Source of the DNA: Chlamydiales bacterium
GTDB lineage: Bacteria; Chlamydiota; Chlamydiia; Chlamydiales; Rhabdochlamydiaceae
Reading direction: 5' to 3'
DNA length: 64,000 nt
NCBI GenBank assembly: GCA_016185065.1
Contig: JACPOL010000010.1
Coordinates: 79,744 to 143,743 of the forward strand
Within the stretch, counting starts at the first letter, position 1. The number at the start of each line of letters is the position of its first letter. Positions 51,133-60,947 of the stretch are shown piece after piece. A program made the position numbers and the translations under genes. The notes under the pieces are model-generated. The model did no database searches. It was given only the letters and a program-made list of their open reading frames with translations, and was not told the origin of the DNA.

Positions 51133-52568
51133 AGGATGTCGGCTTCTTCAAACTCGAGCTCTAGATCGCCATCCAGCTCCTCGTCGAGGTCGAGATCGAG
51201 AGGTGCAGCGGGGAGAGAGCTTTTTGGAGGAAGAGTGGTGGTGCTCTCCTCTTCGCGCTCGCGCTTGCCGCGCAGTGTGAAGACGAGGGGCACTCCATTG
51301 AATCCGTAGGTCTTGCGGAACTGGTTAATGAGGTACTGCTTGTAGGTCTCAAGCATGAGCGCTGAGCTGTTTACAAACATGACAAAGTGCGGTGGCGAGA
51401 TGCCAACCTGAGCGAGGTAGTAGATGCGGAGGCGCTTGCCTTTGAGCATCGGTGGGTGGTAGGCCTGGATCGACTTCTCGAGGAAGCGGTTGAGCTCGCC
51501 TGTTGTGACGCGTCTCTTCTGAGAGGCCGCGATCTCCTCAATAAGAGGAATGATCTTTTCGAGATTTCTTCCCGATTTAGCAGAGATGAAGAGGGTCGGA
51601 CAGTGGCTCGCGAAGCTGGTTTCGATCTCGAGGCTTTTTAGGCAGTGCTCCATGCGGAATCCTTTAACTAGATCCCACTTATTAAACACGAGGAGGCACC
51701 CCTTGCCTGCCTCTTCTAACATGGAGAGGAGTCTCTTCTCTTGGGTCGTAATGCCGGTTACGGCATCGAGCATGAGGATGCAGACGTCTGCGCGCTCAAT
51801 TGCGCGCTCGGTGCGCACGGCAGCAAACTTATCGACAGCATCGTGCTCTGCGCGCTTGCGGCGTATCCCTGCTGTATCGATTAAGGTAAAGGGTCTTCCT
51901 TCGAAGGTGAAGTGGACGTCGATGCTATCGCGCGTTGTTCCTGGGATAGGGCTGACGACGCAGCGCTCCTCTTCCATGAAGGCGTTGAGTAGTGTGGATT
52001 TGCCGACGTTGGGACGGCCGATGATGGCAACCTTAATTCCAAATCCCTCATCTTCCTGCTCTTCCGGGAAGGTGACATCCTTGAAGGCGTGCTCTAAGAG
52101 TTCGGCGATTTGGAAGCGCTGCACTGCAGAGACGGGAACAATTTTTGAGATGCCCAAGCCGTGGAACTCGTGAATCAGACCGAGCTGAGCGTGGCTGTCG
52201 ACCTTGTTCACTGCTAAGCAGATAGGCTTCTTAGTTTTTAAAAGAGTTCTTGCAACTCTATCATCGATTTCAGTCAGCCCGACTGTGCCATCGACGACCA
52301 TGATGATCACATCAGCTTCATGGATGGCGACTTCTGCTTGGCGGCGGACCTCTTCTTGAAAGGGGATCGGTGAGGAGGGGTCGATTCCGCCTGTATCGAT
52401 AATCTCAAATGGCTGTCCAAAGAAATCGGCCTCGGCGTAGAGGCGGTCGCGTGTGACTCCCTCGGCTTCATCGACAATGGCAATTCTCTTTCCAACGATC
52501 GCATTGAAAAGGGCAGACTTGCCAACGTTTGGCCGTCCAACAATCGCAACTCTTATTAAGTGTGACAT
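51129..52568 (-). CDS. der: GTPase Der (EngA)
   Basis: Double-G-domain GTPase needed for late 50S assembly. G1 of domain 1 GRPNVGKSALFNAI, G3 DTGG, G4 NKVD. Domain 2 has GRPNVGKSTLLNAF, DTAGIRRKR and NKWDLVK. The C-terminal KH-like domain (PPMLKGKRLRIYYLAQVGISPPHFVMFVNS) is complete. An acidic tail (DLDLDEELDGDLELEFEEADIL) of about 25 residues is additional. 479 residues. It begins 292 bp after the SNF2 gene end on the same strand, behind an inverted repeat. Confidence 0.96.
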   Translation of the reverse strand: MSHLIRVAIVGRPNVGKSALFNAIVGKRIAIVDEAEGVTRDRLYAEADFFGQPFEIIDTGGIDPSSPIPFQEEVRRQAEVAIHEADVIIMVVDGTVGLTEIDDRVARTLLKTKKPICLAVNKVDSHAQLGLIHEFHGLGISKIVPVSAVQRFQIAELLEHAFKDVTFPEEQEDEGFGIKVAIIGRPNVGKSTLLNAFMEEERCVVSPIPGTTRDSIDVHFTFEGRPFTLIDTAGIRRKRAEHDAVDKFAAVRTERAIERADVCILMLDAVTGITTQEKRLLSMLEEAGKGCLLVFNKWDLVKGFRMEHCLKSLEIETSFASHCPTLFISAKSGRNLEKIIPLIEEIAASQKRRVTTGELNRFLEKSIQAYHPPMLKGKRLRIYYLAQVGISPPHFVMFVNSSALMLETYKQYLINQFRKTYGFNGVPLVFTLRGKREREEESTTTLPPKSSLPAAPLDLDLDEELDGDLELEFEEADIL

Positions 52569-52676
52569 TTAAACAATCCGGGCTAAAGAGCTGCAATGAT
52601 ACCCGAACCCCCCAATCTTTTAAAGCAGTCAAAAGAAGGTGCGAAAAAAATATTTATTATAGGCGCGCGGAAGAAG

Positions 52677-52815
52677 AATGGACGAAAATGGACAGGAAAC
52701 GGACGAAAATGGACAGGAAATGGACGCGCGCCAAAGAAAGAATTCTTTTCCTCTCTCTTGCCCGCCTGTCCGTTCCCGTCCATTAATGTCCGTTTCCTGT
52801 CCATTTTCGTCCATT
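52677..52815. repeat. 28-bp perfect inverted repeat with 21-bp tandem units
   Basis: In the 292-bp gap between the SNF2 and der genes. Left arm 52677-52704 (AATGGACGAAAATGGACAGG...) is exactly complementary to 52788-52815. The left side continues as a second copy of the 21-bp unit GGACGAAAATGGACAGGAAA. Together they could fold into a large hairpin that insulates der from upstream transcription. No coding evidence. Confidence 0.85.
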
Positions 52816-52860
52816 TTCTTGAACGGGCGGGCCGAGCGCTTATCATCCGAGCGCTCTTCC

Positions 52861-55800
52861 CTAATGGGTGGGTTCCATGAGGCGGAGGAGCTCTTGGAGC
52901 TCTTCCCGGTCGAGTCCTTTGATCTGGTCGTGCTCGTCGAAGCCGACCACGCCTTCCATGAGGGTGAGCTTTCTTTCGATGAGCTGGTGGATGTGCTCTT
53001 CGATCGTGCCCTTGGTGACCATCTTGAAGACTTGAACGCCCCGCTTCTGCCCGATGCGGTGGACGCGGTCGGTCGCCTGATTTTCGCGAGCGGGGTTCCA
53101 CCAGCGGTCGTAGTGGATCACGACAGAGGCGGAGACGAGGTCGACGCCGACGCCTGCTGCTTGTAGCGAAGCGACGAAGACCTCGCACTTGGGATCGTCG
53201 CGGAAGCGGTCGAGCTGCTCCTTGCGGTTTCTCGTGCTTCCTCGGATGCCAGCAAAGCCGATCTTCTTCTCTTTGAGGTAGGCCTCGATCATGTCGAGCA
53301 TGCCGAGGTACTGCGAAAAGACGACGACCTTCTGGCCGCTGTCGCGAATCTCATCTAAGAGCTCGACGAAGAGGGCCCATTTGCCAGAACTATGCTTATG
53401 ATACTCAGCAACGTTATCCGCAAAAAGTGCGGGATGGTCGCAGATCTGTTTGAGAGAGGAGATGAGGGAAAAGATGTGAACGAGAGGAACGGGTTTCGAA
53501 GACTCGCTGAGCTCTTTTTCAATCGCGGCTTTTCTTGCGGCAACAGTCTCTCGGTAGAGCTTGCGCTGCTCATCTGAGAGCGGGCAGTAGGCGATCTCTT
53601 CTATCTTCTCTGGCAGCTCGAGAAGCACTTCCGATTTTTTTCGACGCATGATGAAGGGTTTAATGAGGCGCGCAAGAACGAACTTCTTCTCGGGATCCTG
53701 ACTCTTTTCGATGGGGCTAATGAACTGCTCTTTAAAGATCGCCTCTCCGGGCAGATAGTGGGGAACAACTAGATCGAAAAGGGCTTTGAGTTCAAGTAGG
53801 CGGTTTTCGATAGGCGTTCCAGTGAGGCCTAGGCGCATCTGAGAGGAGATCTCTTTCAACGCGCGGTGTGTCTGAGATTGGGGGTTTTTTGCGCTCTGGA
53901 TCTCATCGAACACGGCAACTTCAAAATCGATCTTAGCCAGCGGTTTTTTTTCGCTGCGCAAAGTTCCATAGGAGGTGAGGAGGAGATCGTATCCATTTTC
54001 AAGCTTGCGACCCTGTCCGTGGTAGACGCTGACGCGGAAGTGGGGTAGGAAGCGTTTTAGGAGATCTTCCCAGTGGTAGATCACAGATGTCGGACAGACG
54101 ACGAGATGTTTTTTCCGGTCTTTCTCATCTTTTACTTCCGCATTGTAGATCGCGGCGAGAAGCCCCATCGCTTGGTGCGTCTTACCGAGGCCCATCTCGT
54201 CGCAGAGGAGGCCAGAGAGTCCATGGCAGTAGAGGAACCAGAGCCAGCGGACGCCGATCTCTTGGTAGGGGCGTAGTCTGCTCTGAAATCCCTCTAAATT
54301 GACGAGCTCGTGAGTCTGGAAGGAGCGAAACTCTTCGAGTACTTTGCGGCTCGATTTTGCCTCTTTGCTTGTTCCTTCAGGGTCGCGGATCTCTTCGGAA
54401 ACAGAGAGCTTAAGCCATTCGAGGGTCGAGATTTTTAGCCGCTCCCCTCCCTTTAACCAGCGCTTTTTCGGAAGTCCTTTAAGCCAGGCAAAACGGAGCT
54501 GCCTTAGAAAGATGAGTCCTGCGCCGGTAAAGATGTAGCGCTTGTTCTCTGCAATCCCATTCCAGACCTCGTAGACCGAAGTCATTCCGATATCCGACTC
54601 ATAGACGAAGTCGACGAGCCAGTGAGAGCTTTTATCTTTTGTGCCGGGTTTAATCTGGAGGATGCGCAAGAAGAGAGTTTTAGGTTTGCGCAGACGTGGA
54701 TCGCTTGAGAGGATGAATGGCGCGAGTAGATCCAGTTCATACGAGACAAAATAGGGTTCGCTCGCCTCGTCAATTACGCGTTCTGCCTGGTAGACATCCG
54801 GAAGCTTGCAATCGGGGGGCACCTCGTAGAATCCCTCGTCTTTTACGTAGGTGTAATCTCCAAAAATTTGGACAAGATCCTGGGTATACCCCTTTTTAAA
54901 GACGCTTTCTGGTTTTACGAGGATCTGATTCTTCTCATTGAAAGAGATTTTGAGTCCGAGCTTCTCCAGGGGAGTGTCATCACTAAAAAAGTTGGGGATC
55001 TGTTCGAGTTCTTCTACGTGGGTTGTGATAAAAGTGGAGATCTCTGGAGCGGGGACGCGCAGTCCGGCTCTAAGTCTTGCCCCTGTCCGGCCCGTGCGTT
55101 TTGCATAGAATCCTTTTCCTTTGATGTAGATCCACTCGCCGAAATCGGAGAGCTCTCCCTGCTCTTCGCCAAACTCCACACGTGTATCGAAGCGGAGGCT
55201 CTTGTCGGGCATGAGCGCATAGGATAGGTGAGACTCAAGGCTTGAGGGGTGGGTTTGAAAGCCCTCAAATGCTGCGAGCCAGTGGCGGTGGCGGCTGACA
55301 AAATCGGCGACGAGGGGTTTAGAAACAACTTTTTCCGCTCCCTCGAAAAAGAGGTTTTGAAGGAGGAAAAAGCCCTTGTTTTCTATGTAAACCCAAGGGC
55401 CAAAATAGACCGATGTTCTCTTCTGAAGATCGCCCGGCTCAAAGACGTAGCAGCGGATGTGCAGAGCGAGCTTATCGTCGAAGGAGAGCTCATACTGGGC
55501 ATCGAGCTCTTCCAGAACGATTGAAGTGCCCACGAGGTGCTTCTTAACCAGCTTCGCGTGGCGCTGCAAAAAAATGGCGAGCCTCTGCTTGGGAACGATG
55601 CGCTCTTTAAGAAGAGGGTCGAGCTTTCCTGGATAGAAGCCTTTACGAGGGATGAAGAGCCACTCTCCCATTTCGATCCCCTCTCTTACCGACTCTTCTC
55701 CAGTAACCTCTTGATTCTCTCCTTTAAAATCTAAGATCATCTCCTGCTTTGCAGGATCGTAGGTCATCTTCTGAATGGTGCGATAGGAGTGCTCTGAGAC

Positions 55801-56592
55801 GGTGAGCGGAGAGGTGACGGTAGCGAGGGCGGGAATGAGTTTTGGCCAGTTCATCTCTGCCAAGTAGAAGCCGAAGGTGAACTCTTTAAACTGGATTTCA
55901 ATCCACTTTGGCAGGGTCTCATCGTCGTAAGTAAAATCGATCTTGTAGGGAGCTCCAGCGTCTTGCAGAAGCATCCACCATTTCGCTAGATCTGCCCAGA
56001 AGGAGAGCTCGTAGCGCAGCTTGGGAGTGGGTCTGCCCTGTTTCCACAGAGTGAGTTCAGTATGAGGAAGATTGGAAAATTTAAGGGAGGTCTCTTCCGT
56101 TTCAAGCGGGCGGTGAAAGAAGAGATCCTGCAGCTTCTTCTTTATCTTCTCGTTCGATGCTTTGATAAAAAAGAGCCTTTTCCCCGAGACTGAGTGCGCC
56201 TCAAAGCTCCCATTTTCAACTTTTAAGCAGTTGGACTCATACCCGTGCCGTTGACTTGCGATAAGAGCGAGCTGGTTCCAGAGGCTATCGCGAAAGCGCA
56301 CGTGGAGGGGATCTGTATGGCCGCGAAAAATCAGCTCAGATGCGGCTGCAAGGTGCGCGCACGACTTCTTTTTTTCGGCTGCTTTGCATGTGCAAAAGCA
56401 GTCTAAAATTTTGCCGCTGTCATTGATGTGAAGAAATGGGGAGAAGGAGCCCTTCGTCTTGGGGCTAACCATCTCGATCTGATAGGTGCCGTCGGAAAAA
56501 AGAAAGCTGCGGATGCTCTTCTCATCGAGGAACTCCTTCGCCGCTTTAATCTCTGCCGCAGAAAACTGTGGGGCTTTAGCACTCATATTCAC
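52861..56592 (-). CDS. SNF2-family helicase with SWIM zinc finger
   Basis: 1243 residues. A SWIM motif CFCTCKAAEKKKSCAH is at about 65-80 (CxC..CxH). A long middle region of unknown fold follows. The ATPase core starts near residue 790: LRPYQEIGVRWLWFLYCHGLSGLLCDEMGLGKTHQAMGLL (motif I), FDEIQSAKNPQ (DExx-like motif II), LTGTPIENRL (III), then VVFSQYLG, ASLQAAGVGVDLVSASVVIHYDRWWNPARENQATDRVHRIGQ (V and VI). Chlamydiae encode proteins of this architecture, presumably acting on DNA-protein complexes; the role is unproven. Confidence 0.93.
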   Translation of the reverse strand: MNMSAKAPQFSAAEIKAAKEFLDEKSIRSFLFSDGTYQIEMVSPKTKGSFSPFLHINDSGKILDCFCTCKAAEKKKSCAHLAAASELIFRGHTDPLHVRFRDSLWNQLALIASQRHGYESNCLKVENGSFEAHSVSGKRLFFIKASNEKIKKKLQDLFFHRPLETEETSLKFSNLPHTELTLWKQGRPTPKLRYELSFWADLAKWWMLLQDAGAPYKIDFTYDDETLPKWIEIQFKEFTFGFYLAEMNWPKLIPALATVTSPLTVSEHSYRTIQKMTYDPAKQEMILDFKGENQEVTGEESVREGIEMGEWLFIPRKGFYPGKLDPLLKERIVPKQRLAIFLQRHAKLVKKHLVGTSIVLEELDAQYELSFDDKLALHIRCYVFEPGDLQKRTSVYFGPWVYIENKGFFLLQNLFFEGAEKVVSKPLVADFVSRHRHWLAAFEGFQTHPSSLESHLSYALMPDKSLRFDTRVEFGEEQGELSDFGEWIYIKGKGFYAKRTGRTGARLRAGLRVPAPEISTFITTHVEELEQIPNFFSDDTPLEKLGLKISFNEKNQILVKPESVFKKGYTQDLVQIFGDYTYVKDEGFYEVPPDCKLPDVYQAERVIDEASEPYFVSYELDLLAPFILSSDPRLRKPKTLFLRILQIKPGTKDKSSHWLVDFVYESDIGMTSVYEVWNGIAENKRYIFTGAGLIFLRQLRFAWLKGLPKKRWLKGGERLKISTLEWLKLSVSEEIRDPEGTSKEAKSSRKVLEEFRSFQTHELVNLEGFQSRLRPYQEIGVRWLWFLYCHGLSGLLCDEMGLGKTHQAMGLLAAIYNAEVKDEKDRKKHLVVCPTSVIYHWEDLLKRFLPHFRVSVYHGQGRKLENGYDLLLTSYGTLRSEKKPLAKIDFEVAVFDEIQSAKNPQSQTHRALKEISSQMRLGLTGTPIENRLLELKALFDLVVPHYLPGEAIFKEQFISPIEKSQDPEKKFVLARLIKPFIMRRKKSEVLLELPEKIEEIAYCPLSDEQRKLYRETVAARKAAIEKELSESSKPVPLVHIFSLISSLKQICDHPALFADNVAEYHKHSSGKWALFVELLDEIRDSGQKVVVFSQYLGMLDMIEAYLKEKKIGFAGIRGSTRNRKEQLDRFRDDPKCEVFVASLQAAGVGVDLVSASVVIHYDRWWNPARENQATDRVHRIGQKRGVQVFKMVTKGTIEEHIHQLIERKLTLMEGVVGFDEHDQIKGLDREELQELLRLMEPTH

Positions 56593-56628
56593 AAAATGCC
56601 TCGCCCCATCAATGATTTCAAATTGTTA

Positions 56629-57741
56629 TTAGTCTAAGAATTTGCGAGGATCATGGTACTCATACCCTAGATCTTGCGCAACATAGGGATTGGTCACACG
56701 CCCTAAGCAGACATTTAACCCGAGCATCAGACCTGGATCTTCCTGAATCGCTTTTTTATACCCTTTAGAGGCGATCTTTAGCGCATAGGGAAGAGTTGCA
56801 TTTGTAAGAGCTTGAGTTGCGGTTCTTGCGCAGCCGCCTGGCATGTTGGTCACGCAGTAGTGCACAACGCCATCTACCACATATGTAGGCTCCGAGTGGG
56901 TCGTAGGTCTTGCTGTCTCAACGCAGCCGCCCTGATCGATCGCCACGTCGACGATCACAGAGCCTGGCATCATCTTCTTTAACATCGCTTTGGTGACCAG
57001 TCTAGGAGCCAGTTTTCCTGGGACAAGAACCGCGCCGACAACGAGGTCTGCTTGGCTTATCGCCTCTTCGATCACTACTGGAGTAGAGTAGAGAGTTTTA
57101 AGAGCTGGGCCATAGATAGAGTCGAGTTCGCGCAGACGGTTTAAGTTCACATCGATGATCGAAACATCAGCGCCGAGGCCGAGGGCCATTCTCGCTGCCT
57201 GAGTTCCGACAATACCGCCGCCTAAAACGACGACTTTTCCTGGGGCCACACCTGGTACGCCGCCGAGGAGAACGCCTCTGCCGCCGCCAGCCATCTGTAG
57301 GGTTGTTGCGCCGACTTGAATTGCAATTCTTCCCGCGATCTCACTCATGGGGATGAGAAGAGGGAGGCGCTGCTGAGCGTCGGTTACTGTTTCGTAAGCG
57401 ATTGCCACCACTTTTCTCTCAAGGAGGGCTTTTGTCTGTTCTGGATCAGGAGCGAGGTGGAGGTAACAGAAGAGGAGCTGTCCTTCTTTCAGGAGGGGGA
57501 ATTCGCTCTGCTGAGGCTCTTTCACTTTGATGATCATTTCGGCGGTATAGAGCTCTTTTGCGCTGGATACGATCTTTGCACCAGCTTTCTTATACATCTC
57601 ATCGGTGAAGCCGATCGCATTACCAGCCTGTGTTTGCACCCAGACTTCATGGCCTGCTCCGATGAGGATCTTCACCATTTCTGGAGTTGCGCCTACTCGG
57701 TACTCGTGATTCTTAATCTCTTTTGGGATCCCAATAATCAT
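56629..57741 (-). CDS. ald: Alanine dehydrogenase
   Basis: NAD-dependent interconversion of L-alanine and pyruvate plus ammonia. 370 residues: MIIGIPKEIKNHEYRVGATPEMVKILIGAGHEVWVQ at the start (substrate Arg and Lys motif), GRGVLLGGVPGVAPGKVVVLGGGIVGTQAARMALGLGADVSIID (NAD loop), and VIVDVAIDQGGC..TARPTTHSEPTYVVDGVVHYCVTNMPG. It overlaps dapF by 4 bp, so it joins a cell-wall amino-acid operon. Pathogenic Chlamydia species, as far as I know, lack it. Confidence 0.95.
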   Translation of the reverse strand: MIIGIPKEIKNHEYRVGATPEMVKILIGAGHEVWVQTQAGNAIGFTDEMYKKAGAKIVSSAKELYTAEMIIKVKEPQQSEFPLLKEGQLLFCYLHLAPDPEQTKALLERKVVAIAYETVTDAQQRLPLLIPMSEIAGRIAIQVGATTLQMAGGGRGVLLGGVPGVAPGKVVVLGGGIVGTQAARMALGLGADVSIIDVNLNRLRELDSIYGPALKTLYSTPVVIEEAISQADLVVGAVLVPGKLAPRLVTKAMLKKMMPGSVIVDVAIDQGGCVETARPTTHSEPTYVVDGVVHYCVTNMPGGCARTATQALTNATLPYALKIASKGYKKAIQEDPGLMLGLNVCLGRVTNPYVAQDLGYEYHDPRKFLD

Positions 57742-58535
57742 GGATAGCTCCTTCCAGTTTCAAATTTTCCCTCAAAGATTAGCTCAGCTGGCCCCTTCAG
57801 TTCCACGCCTTTTTCTTTTAGCTCTGTTTCAAAAATGACTTTTGACAGAGTTTGGACTTTTAATTTACGCGGGGCTGAAAGCTTTTTGGATGCGATAAAT
57901 GCTGCTGCGACTGCGGCCGTTCCGCAAGCCTGCGTCTCCCCTTCAACGCCTCGCTCATAGGTGCGCACAAGGAGCAGCCCCTTTTCTAGGTGAGGCTGAA
58001 CGAAGGTCACATTGGTTCCGCCTGGGAAGAATTGAGGATCGTGGCGGACCCTTCTCCCAACTCCATCGACTTCAACTTCATGAATGTCTTTGACAAGATG
58101 CAGGGCGTGCGGAACTCCGCTATCTACCAGATCAAAGAGCCTCTCTTGAACAAGGAGGTCGCGTGAGATGAGTTGTGGAATCGGGTGGAGGACCGAGATT
58201 AACTCTCCCTCCTCTTGAGTGCACAAAAGGGTTGAGGCCATGGTTTCGATTTCGGCTCTCTTTTCACAAGCGTTTATGCTGCGAGCGAAGTGAAAAAGAC
58301 AGCGGATACCATTGCCGCACATCTCAGCCTCTCCGCCGTCGGCGTTGAAGATGCGCATCCTGATCTGGGCTTTTTGAGAGGGTTGGAGAAGGATGAGACC
58401 ATCGGCTCCGATGCCAGTGTGCCGATTGCAGAGGCGCGAAATCAGCTCTTTTTCGAGCAGAGGAAACCTCTGCTCGCGATCATCCACGACGATAAAGTCA
58501 TTTCCCGCTCCATGATATTTGGAAAAGGAAATCAT
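57738..58535 (-). CDS. dapF: Diaminopimelate epimerase
   Basis: Converts LL- to meso-diaminopimelate for peptidoglycan and lysine. Both catalytic Cys are present: EMCGNGIRC at about 72-80 and GETQACGTAAVAAAF at about 213. SKYHGAGNDFIVVDD is the N-terminal signature. 265 residues. The order dapF-clpP-glyA equals CT430-CT432. Chlamydial DapF has been reported to be promiscuous, also racemising glutamate. Confidence 0.95.
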   Translation of the reverse strand: MISFSKYHGAGNDFIVVDDREQRFPLLEKELISRLCNRHTGIGADGLILLQPSQKAQIRMRIFNADGGEAEMCGNGIRCLFHFARSINACEKRAEIETMASTLLCTQEEGELISVLHPIPQLISRDLLVQERLFDLVDSGVPHALHLVKDIHEVEVDGVGRRVRHDPQFFPGGTNVTFVQPHLEKGLLLVRTYERGVEGETQACGTAAVAAAFIASKKLSAPRKLKVQTLSKVIFETELKEKGVELKGPAELIFEGKFETGRSYP

Positions 58536-58540
58536 CGTGG

Positions 58541-59143
58541 TTAGATTTCTTTATACGAGAGGACGATCTTGTCTAAGAGGCCGAATTTTAATGCCTCTTC
58601 TGCGCTCATCCAAGTGTCTCTATCGAGCGCTTTTTCGATCGTCTTAGCGTCTTTGCCGGTTGCATCGACATAGACATCGACAATTGCCGCGCGTGTTTTA
58701 AGTAGTTCTTTTGCCTGGATATCGAGATCTGTTGCCTGCCCTCTTACAACAGCGTGAATAGAAGGCTGGTGAATCATGATGCGCGAGTTTGGCGTTGCAA
58801 AACGTCTTCCTGGTGCAGCGCAGAGGCTCAGGATCGAACCCATGGAAGCTGCAAGGCCGGTTACAAGCGTTGTAACAGGGGAGGTGATCATCTTCACCTG
58901 ATCCCAGACAGCAAAGCCCGCATCGATCGACCCGCCTGGAGAGTTGATGACGAAAAGAATAGGCTTGCCTGGATCGATGAGTTCTAGATACCAGAGGCGT
59001 CGAATCGCATTATTTGCGCTCTTCTCATCCACCGCTTCGCAGAAAAAGATGCGGCGCTCTTTAAGCAGAGCCTCATCGATCTTATCCTCGACGGAAGAGG
59101 GCTTCTTTAGATTTACTTCTGATTCTTCGTGTGCTCTTGGCAT
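58541..59143 (-). CDS. clpP: ATP-dependent Clp protease proteolytic subunit (ClpP)
   Basis: Serine peptidase of Clp complexes. Catalytic Ser is in [12 protein letters not shown] (about 105), His in [10 protein letters not shown] (about 130), and Asp near [33 protein letters not shown] is the usual oxyanion loop. 200 residues. The N-terminus ([39 protein letters not shown]) is longer and more charged than in ClpP1-type subunits. Chlamydiae have two ClpP paralogues; this one is in the CT431 position. Confidence 0.93.
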   Translation of the reverse strand: MPRAHEESEVNLKKPSSVEDKIDEALLKERRIFFCEAVDEKSANNAIRRLWYLELIDPGKPILFVINSPGGSIDAGFAVWDQVKMITSPVTTLVTGLAASMGSILSLCAAPGRRFATPNSRIMIHQPSIHAVVRGQATDLDIQAKELLKTRAAIVDVYVDATGKDAKTIEKALDRDTWMSAEEALKFGLLDKIVLSYKEI

Positions 59144-59186
59144 GGTTCCACCCTAAAATTGAAATATTATCTGTTCTATTTTCTTT

Positions 59187-60668
59187 TTACTCAATGACAA
59201 GTTCGGGGTAAAGAGGAAAGCGCGCGAGGAGCTCCGATACTTGATTTTTCACTTTTGAAAGCACTCCAGGATCGATATTGACCTTCGCTCGGCTCACTCC
59301 TCCATCTTTTTCTGAGAGAGCGGGCTTGGTTCCCTGGAGGAGGGAGACCAGCATCTCAGCAACCTGCTTCATCTCGCTCTCTCTCATTCCGAGCGTTGTA
59401 AGCGCTGGCGTGCCGATGCGAACGCCAGAGGTGTACCAGGCCCCCTGCTTATCAAAAGGCACCGCGTTGCGGTTAACTGTAAAGTGCGCCTCCCTGAGAG
59501 CGAGCTCCGCTTGTCTTCCTGTGAGCCCGAAACTCGAGTAGACGTCGAATACCATCAGGTGGTTGTCTGTTCCGCCCGTCGAGACCTTCACTCCCTTAGC
59601 TGAGAGGTGCGCTGCAAGCGCCTGAGCGTTTTTGATGATCTGCTTGGCGTAGTTCTGGAAGTTTGGCGTGTTGGCCTCTTTGAAAGCGATCGCCTTCGCC
59701 GCCAGGACGTGAGGAAGTGGTCCGCCGAGCACGATTGGGCACCCCTTGTCGATCACTTCGCGGTACTCTTCTGTGCTCAGAACGAGTCCTCCGCGCGGTC
59801 CGCGAAGAGTTTTGTGAGTTGTCGATGTGACCACATGAGCAAATGGAATTGGGTTGAAGTTCCCCGTCATCGCTTTTCCGGCGACTAGACCCGCAAAGTG
59901 GGCCATGTCGACCATGAATGTGGCGCCCACGCTATCTGCAATCTCGCGCATCTTCGCAAAGTCGATCAGGCGAGGATATGCGGAATAGCCAGCTACCAGA
60001 ATTGCTGGCTTCTCCCTCTTTACCTGCTCCGAAAGAGCTGCGTAGTCGATGAGCCCGGTCTTTGCGTCGACATCATAGGTGACCGCTTGCATCATTTTTG
60101 CAGAGATGTTGTGTCTATACCCGTGAGTTAGGTGGCCTCCCGAATTCAGAGAGAGTCCCATCATCTTCTGGCCGACTAGAAGCTGCCGGACTCGTTCATA
60201 CTCTTGAGGAGAGAGCTCATCGATGCTCTTTTTCCCGAGAGCGGTAAGCTCTTTGTTCTGCACGCGCTGCACGAGAATCGCCCAGTAGGCCACCATGTTT
60301 GCATCGGCGCCCGAGTGGGGCTGAACGTAGGCGTGGTCGCAGCCGAATAATTTTTTTGCCTCGCCGATCGCTGCATCTTCAATTGAATCGACGTTATCGC
60401 ATCCCGCATAAAATCTATGGTGGGGATATCCCTCAGCATACTTATCTGTGAGTAGGTTGCCCATCGAGAGCTGGACAGCGTATGAGGAGTAGTTTTCCGA
60501 CGCGATCAGCTTTAAATAGGAGCGTTGATCCTTTAATTCCTGGATAATCTTGTCGGTGATGAGAGGAAATTCTCCCTTGATCTGATCGAGGGAGGCCATG
60601 TAGGCGATCGCGGCAGAGCTTCTGCTCTTTTCGGGAACTCTCTGGAAATATTTTTCAAGAAACGACAT
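59187..60668 (-). CDS. glyA: Serine hydroxymethyltransferase
   Basis: PLP enzyme interconverting serine and glycine with tetrahydrofolate; chlamydial GlyA also has alanine racemase activity. 493 residues, of the long chlamydial type (most bacteria have about 417). The PLP Lys is in VVTSTTHKTLRGPRGG. LKLIASENYSSYAVQLSMGNLLTDKYAEGYPHHRFYAGC is the substrate-site signature and VDMAHFAGLVAGK the PLP-Asp segment. A region of about 60 residues near 130-190 (ALGKKSIDELSPQEYERVRQLL) is extra compared with E. coli. Confidence 0.96.
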   Translation of the reverse strand: MSFLEKYFQRVPEKSRSSAAIAYMASLDQIKGEFPLITDKIIQELKDQRSYLKLIASENYSSYAVQLSMGNLLTDKYAEGYPHHRFYAGCDNVDSIEDAAIGEAKKLFGCDHAYVQPHSGADANMVAYWAILVQRVQNKELTALGKKSIDELSPQEYERVRQLLVGQKMMGLSLNSGGHLTHGYRHNISAKMMQAVTYDVDAKTGLIDYAALSEQVKREKPAILVAGYSAYPRLIDFAKMREIADSVGATFMVDMAHFAGLVAGKAMTGNFNPIPFAHVVTSTTHKTLRGPRGGLVLSTEEYREVIDKGCPIVLGGPLPHVLAAKAIAFKEANTPNFQNYAKQIIKNAQALAAHLSAKGVKVSTGGTDNHLMVFDVYSSFGLTGRQAELALREAHFTVNRNAVPFDKQGAWYTSGVRIGTPALTTLGMRESEMKQVAEMLVSLLQGTKPALSEKDGGVSRAKVNIDPGVLSKVKNQVSELLARFPLYPELVIE

Positions 60669-60738
60669 GCCATCCTCCTAATCTCAAAGATCGGGATTGT
60701 GGCAAAAACCCACAAATTACGCTACAGCGAAGAAGAAG

Positions 60739-60926
60739 ATCGGGCGCGGGCACGCACACGGGCACGTTCACGAAAGAGAAGAGAGGGGAGAAGATCGGAC
60801 ACCGGGAAGAAGAAGAGAAGATCGGGCTCGGGCACGCACACGGGCACGTTCACGAAAGGGAAGGGAGAGGGGAAAGTTCTCTTTTTTCTTTCGTGAACGT
60901 GTGCGTGCCCGTGCCGGTGCCCGATC
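60739..60926. repeat. Dispersed 36-bp repeat, copies 2 and 3, in a composite hairpin
   Basis: In the 279-bp gap between glyA and the small CBM-like gene. 60739-60774 is identical to the arm at 41508; 60821-60856 has one mismatch. An imperfect complement runs from about 60890 to 60926 (TTCGTGAACGTGTGCGTGCC...). A further unit GATCGGACAC lies at about 60794. No gene is supported here; short frames across it are repeat-encoded. Confidence 0.85.
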
Positions 60927-60947
60927 TTCTCTTCTTTCGCTCTTCTT

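Noticed and set aside
52677..52830. CRISPR-like array
   Set aside because: The 21-bp units are directly adjacent with no spacers and are part of one hairpin.
52583..53188. Minus-strand frame over the SNF2 C-terminus and inverted repeat
   Set aside because: Arg/Pro-rich product typical of GC-rich antisense reading; the SNF2 motifs in the other frame are unambiguous.
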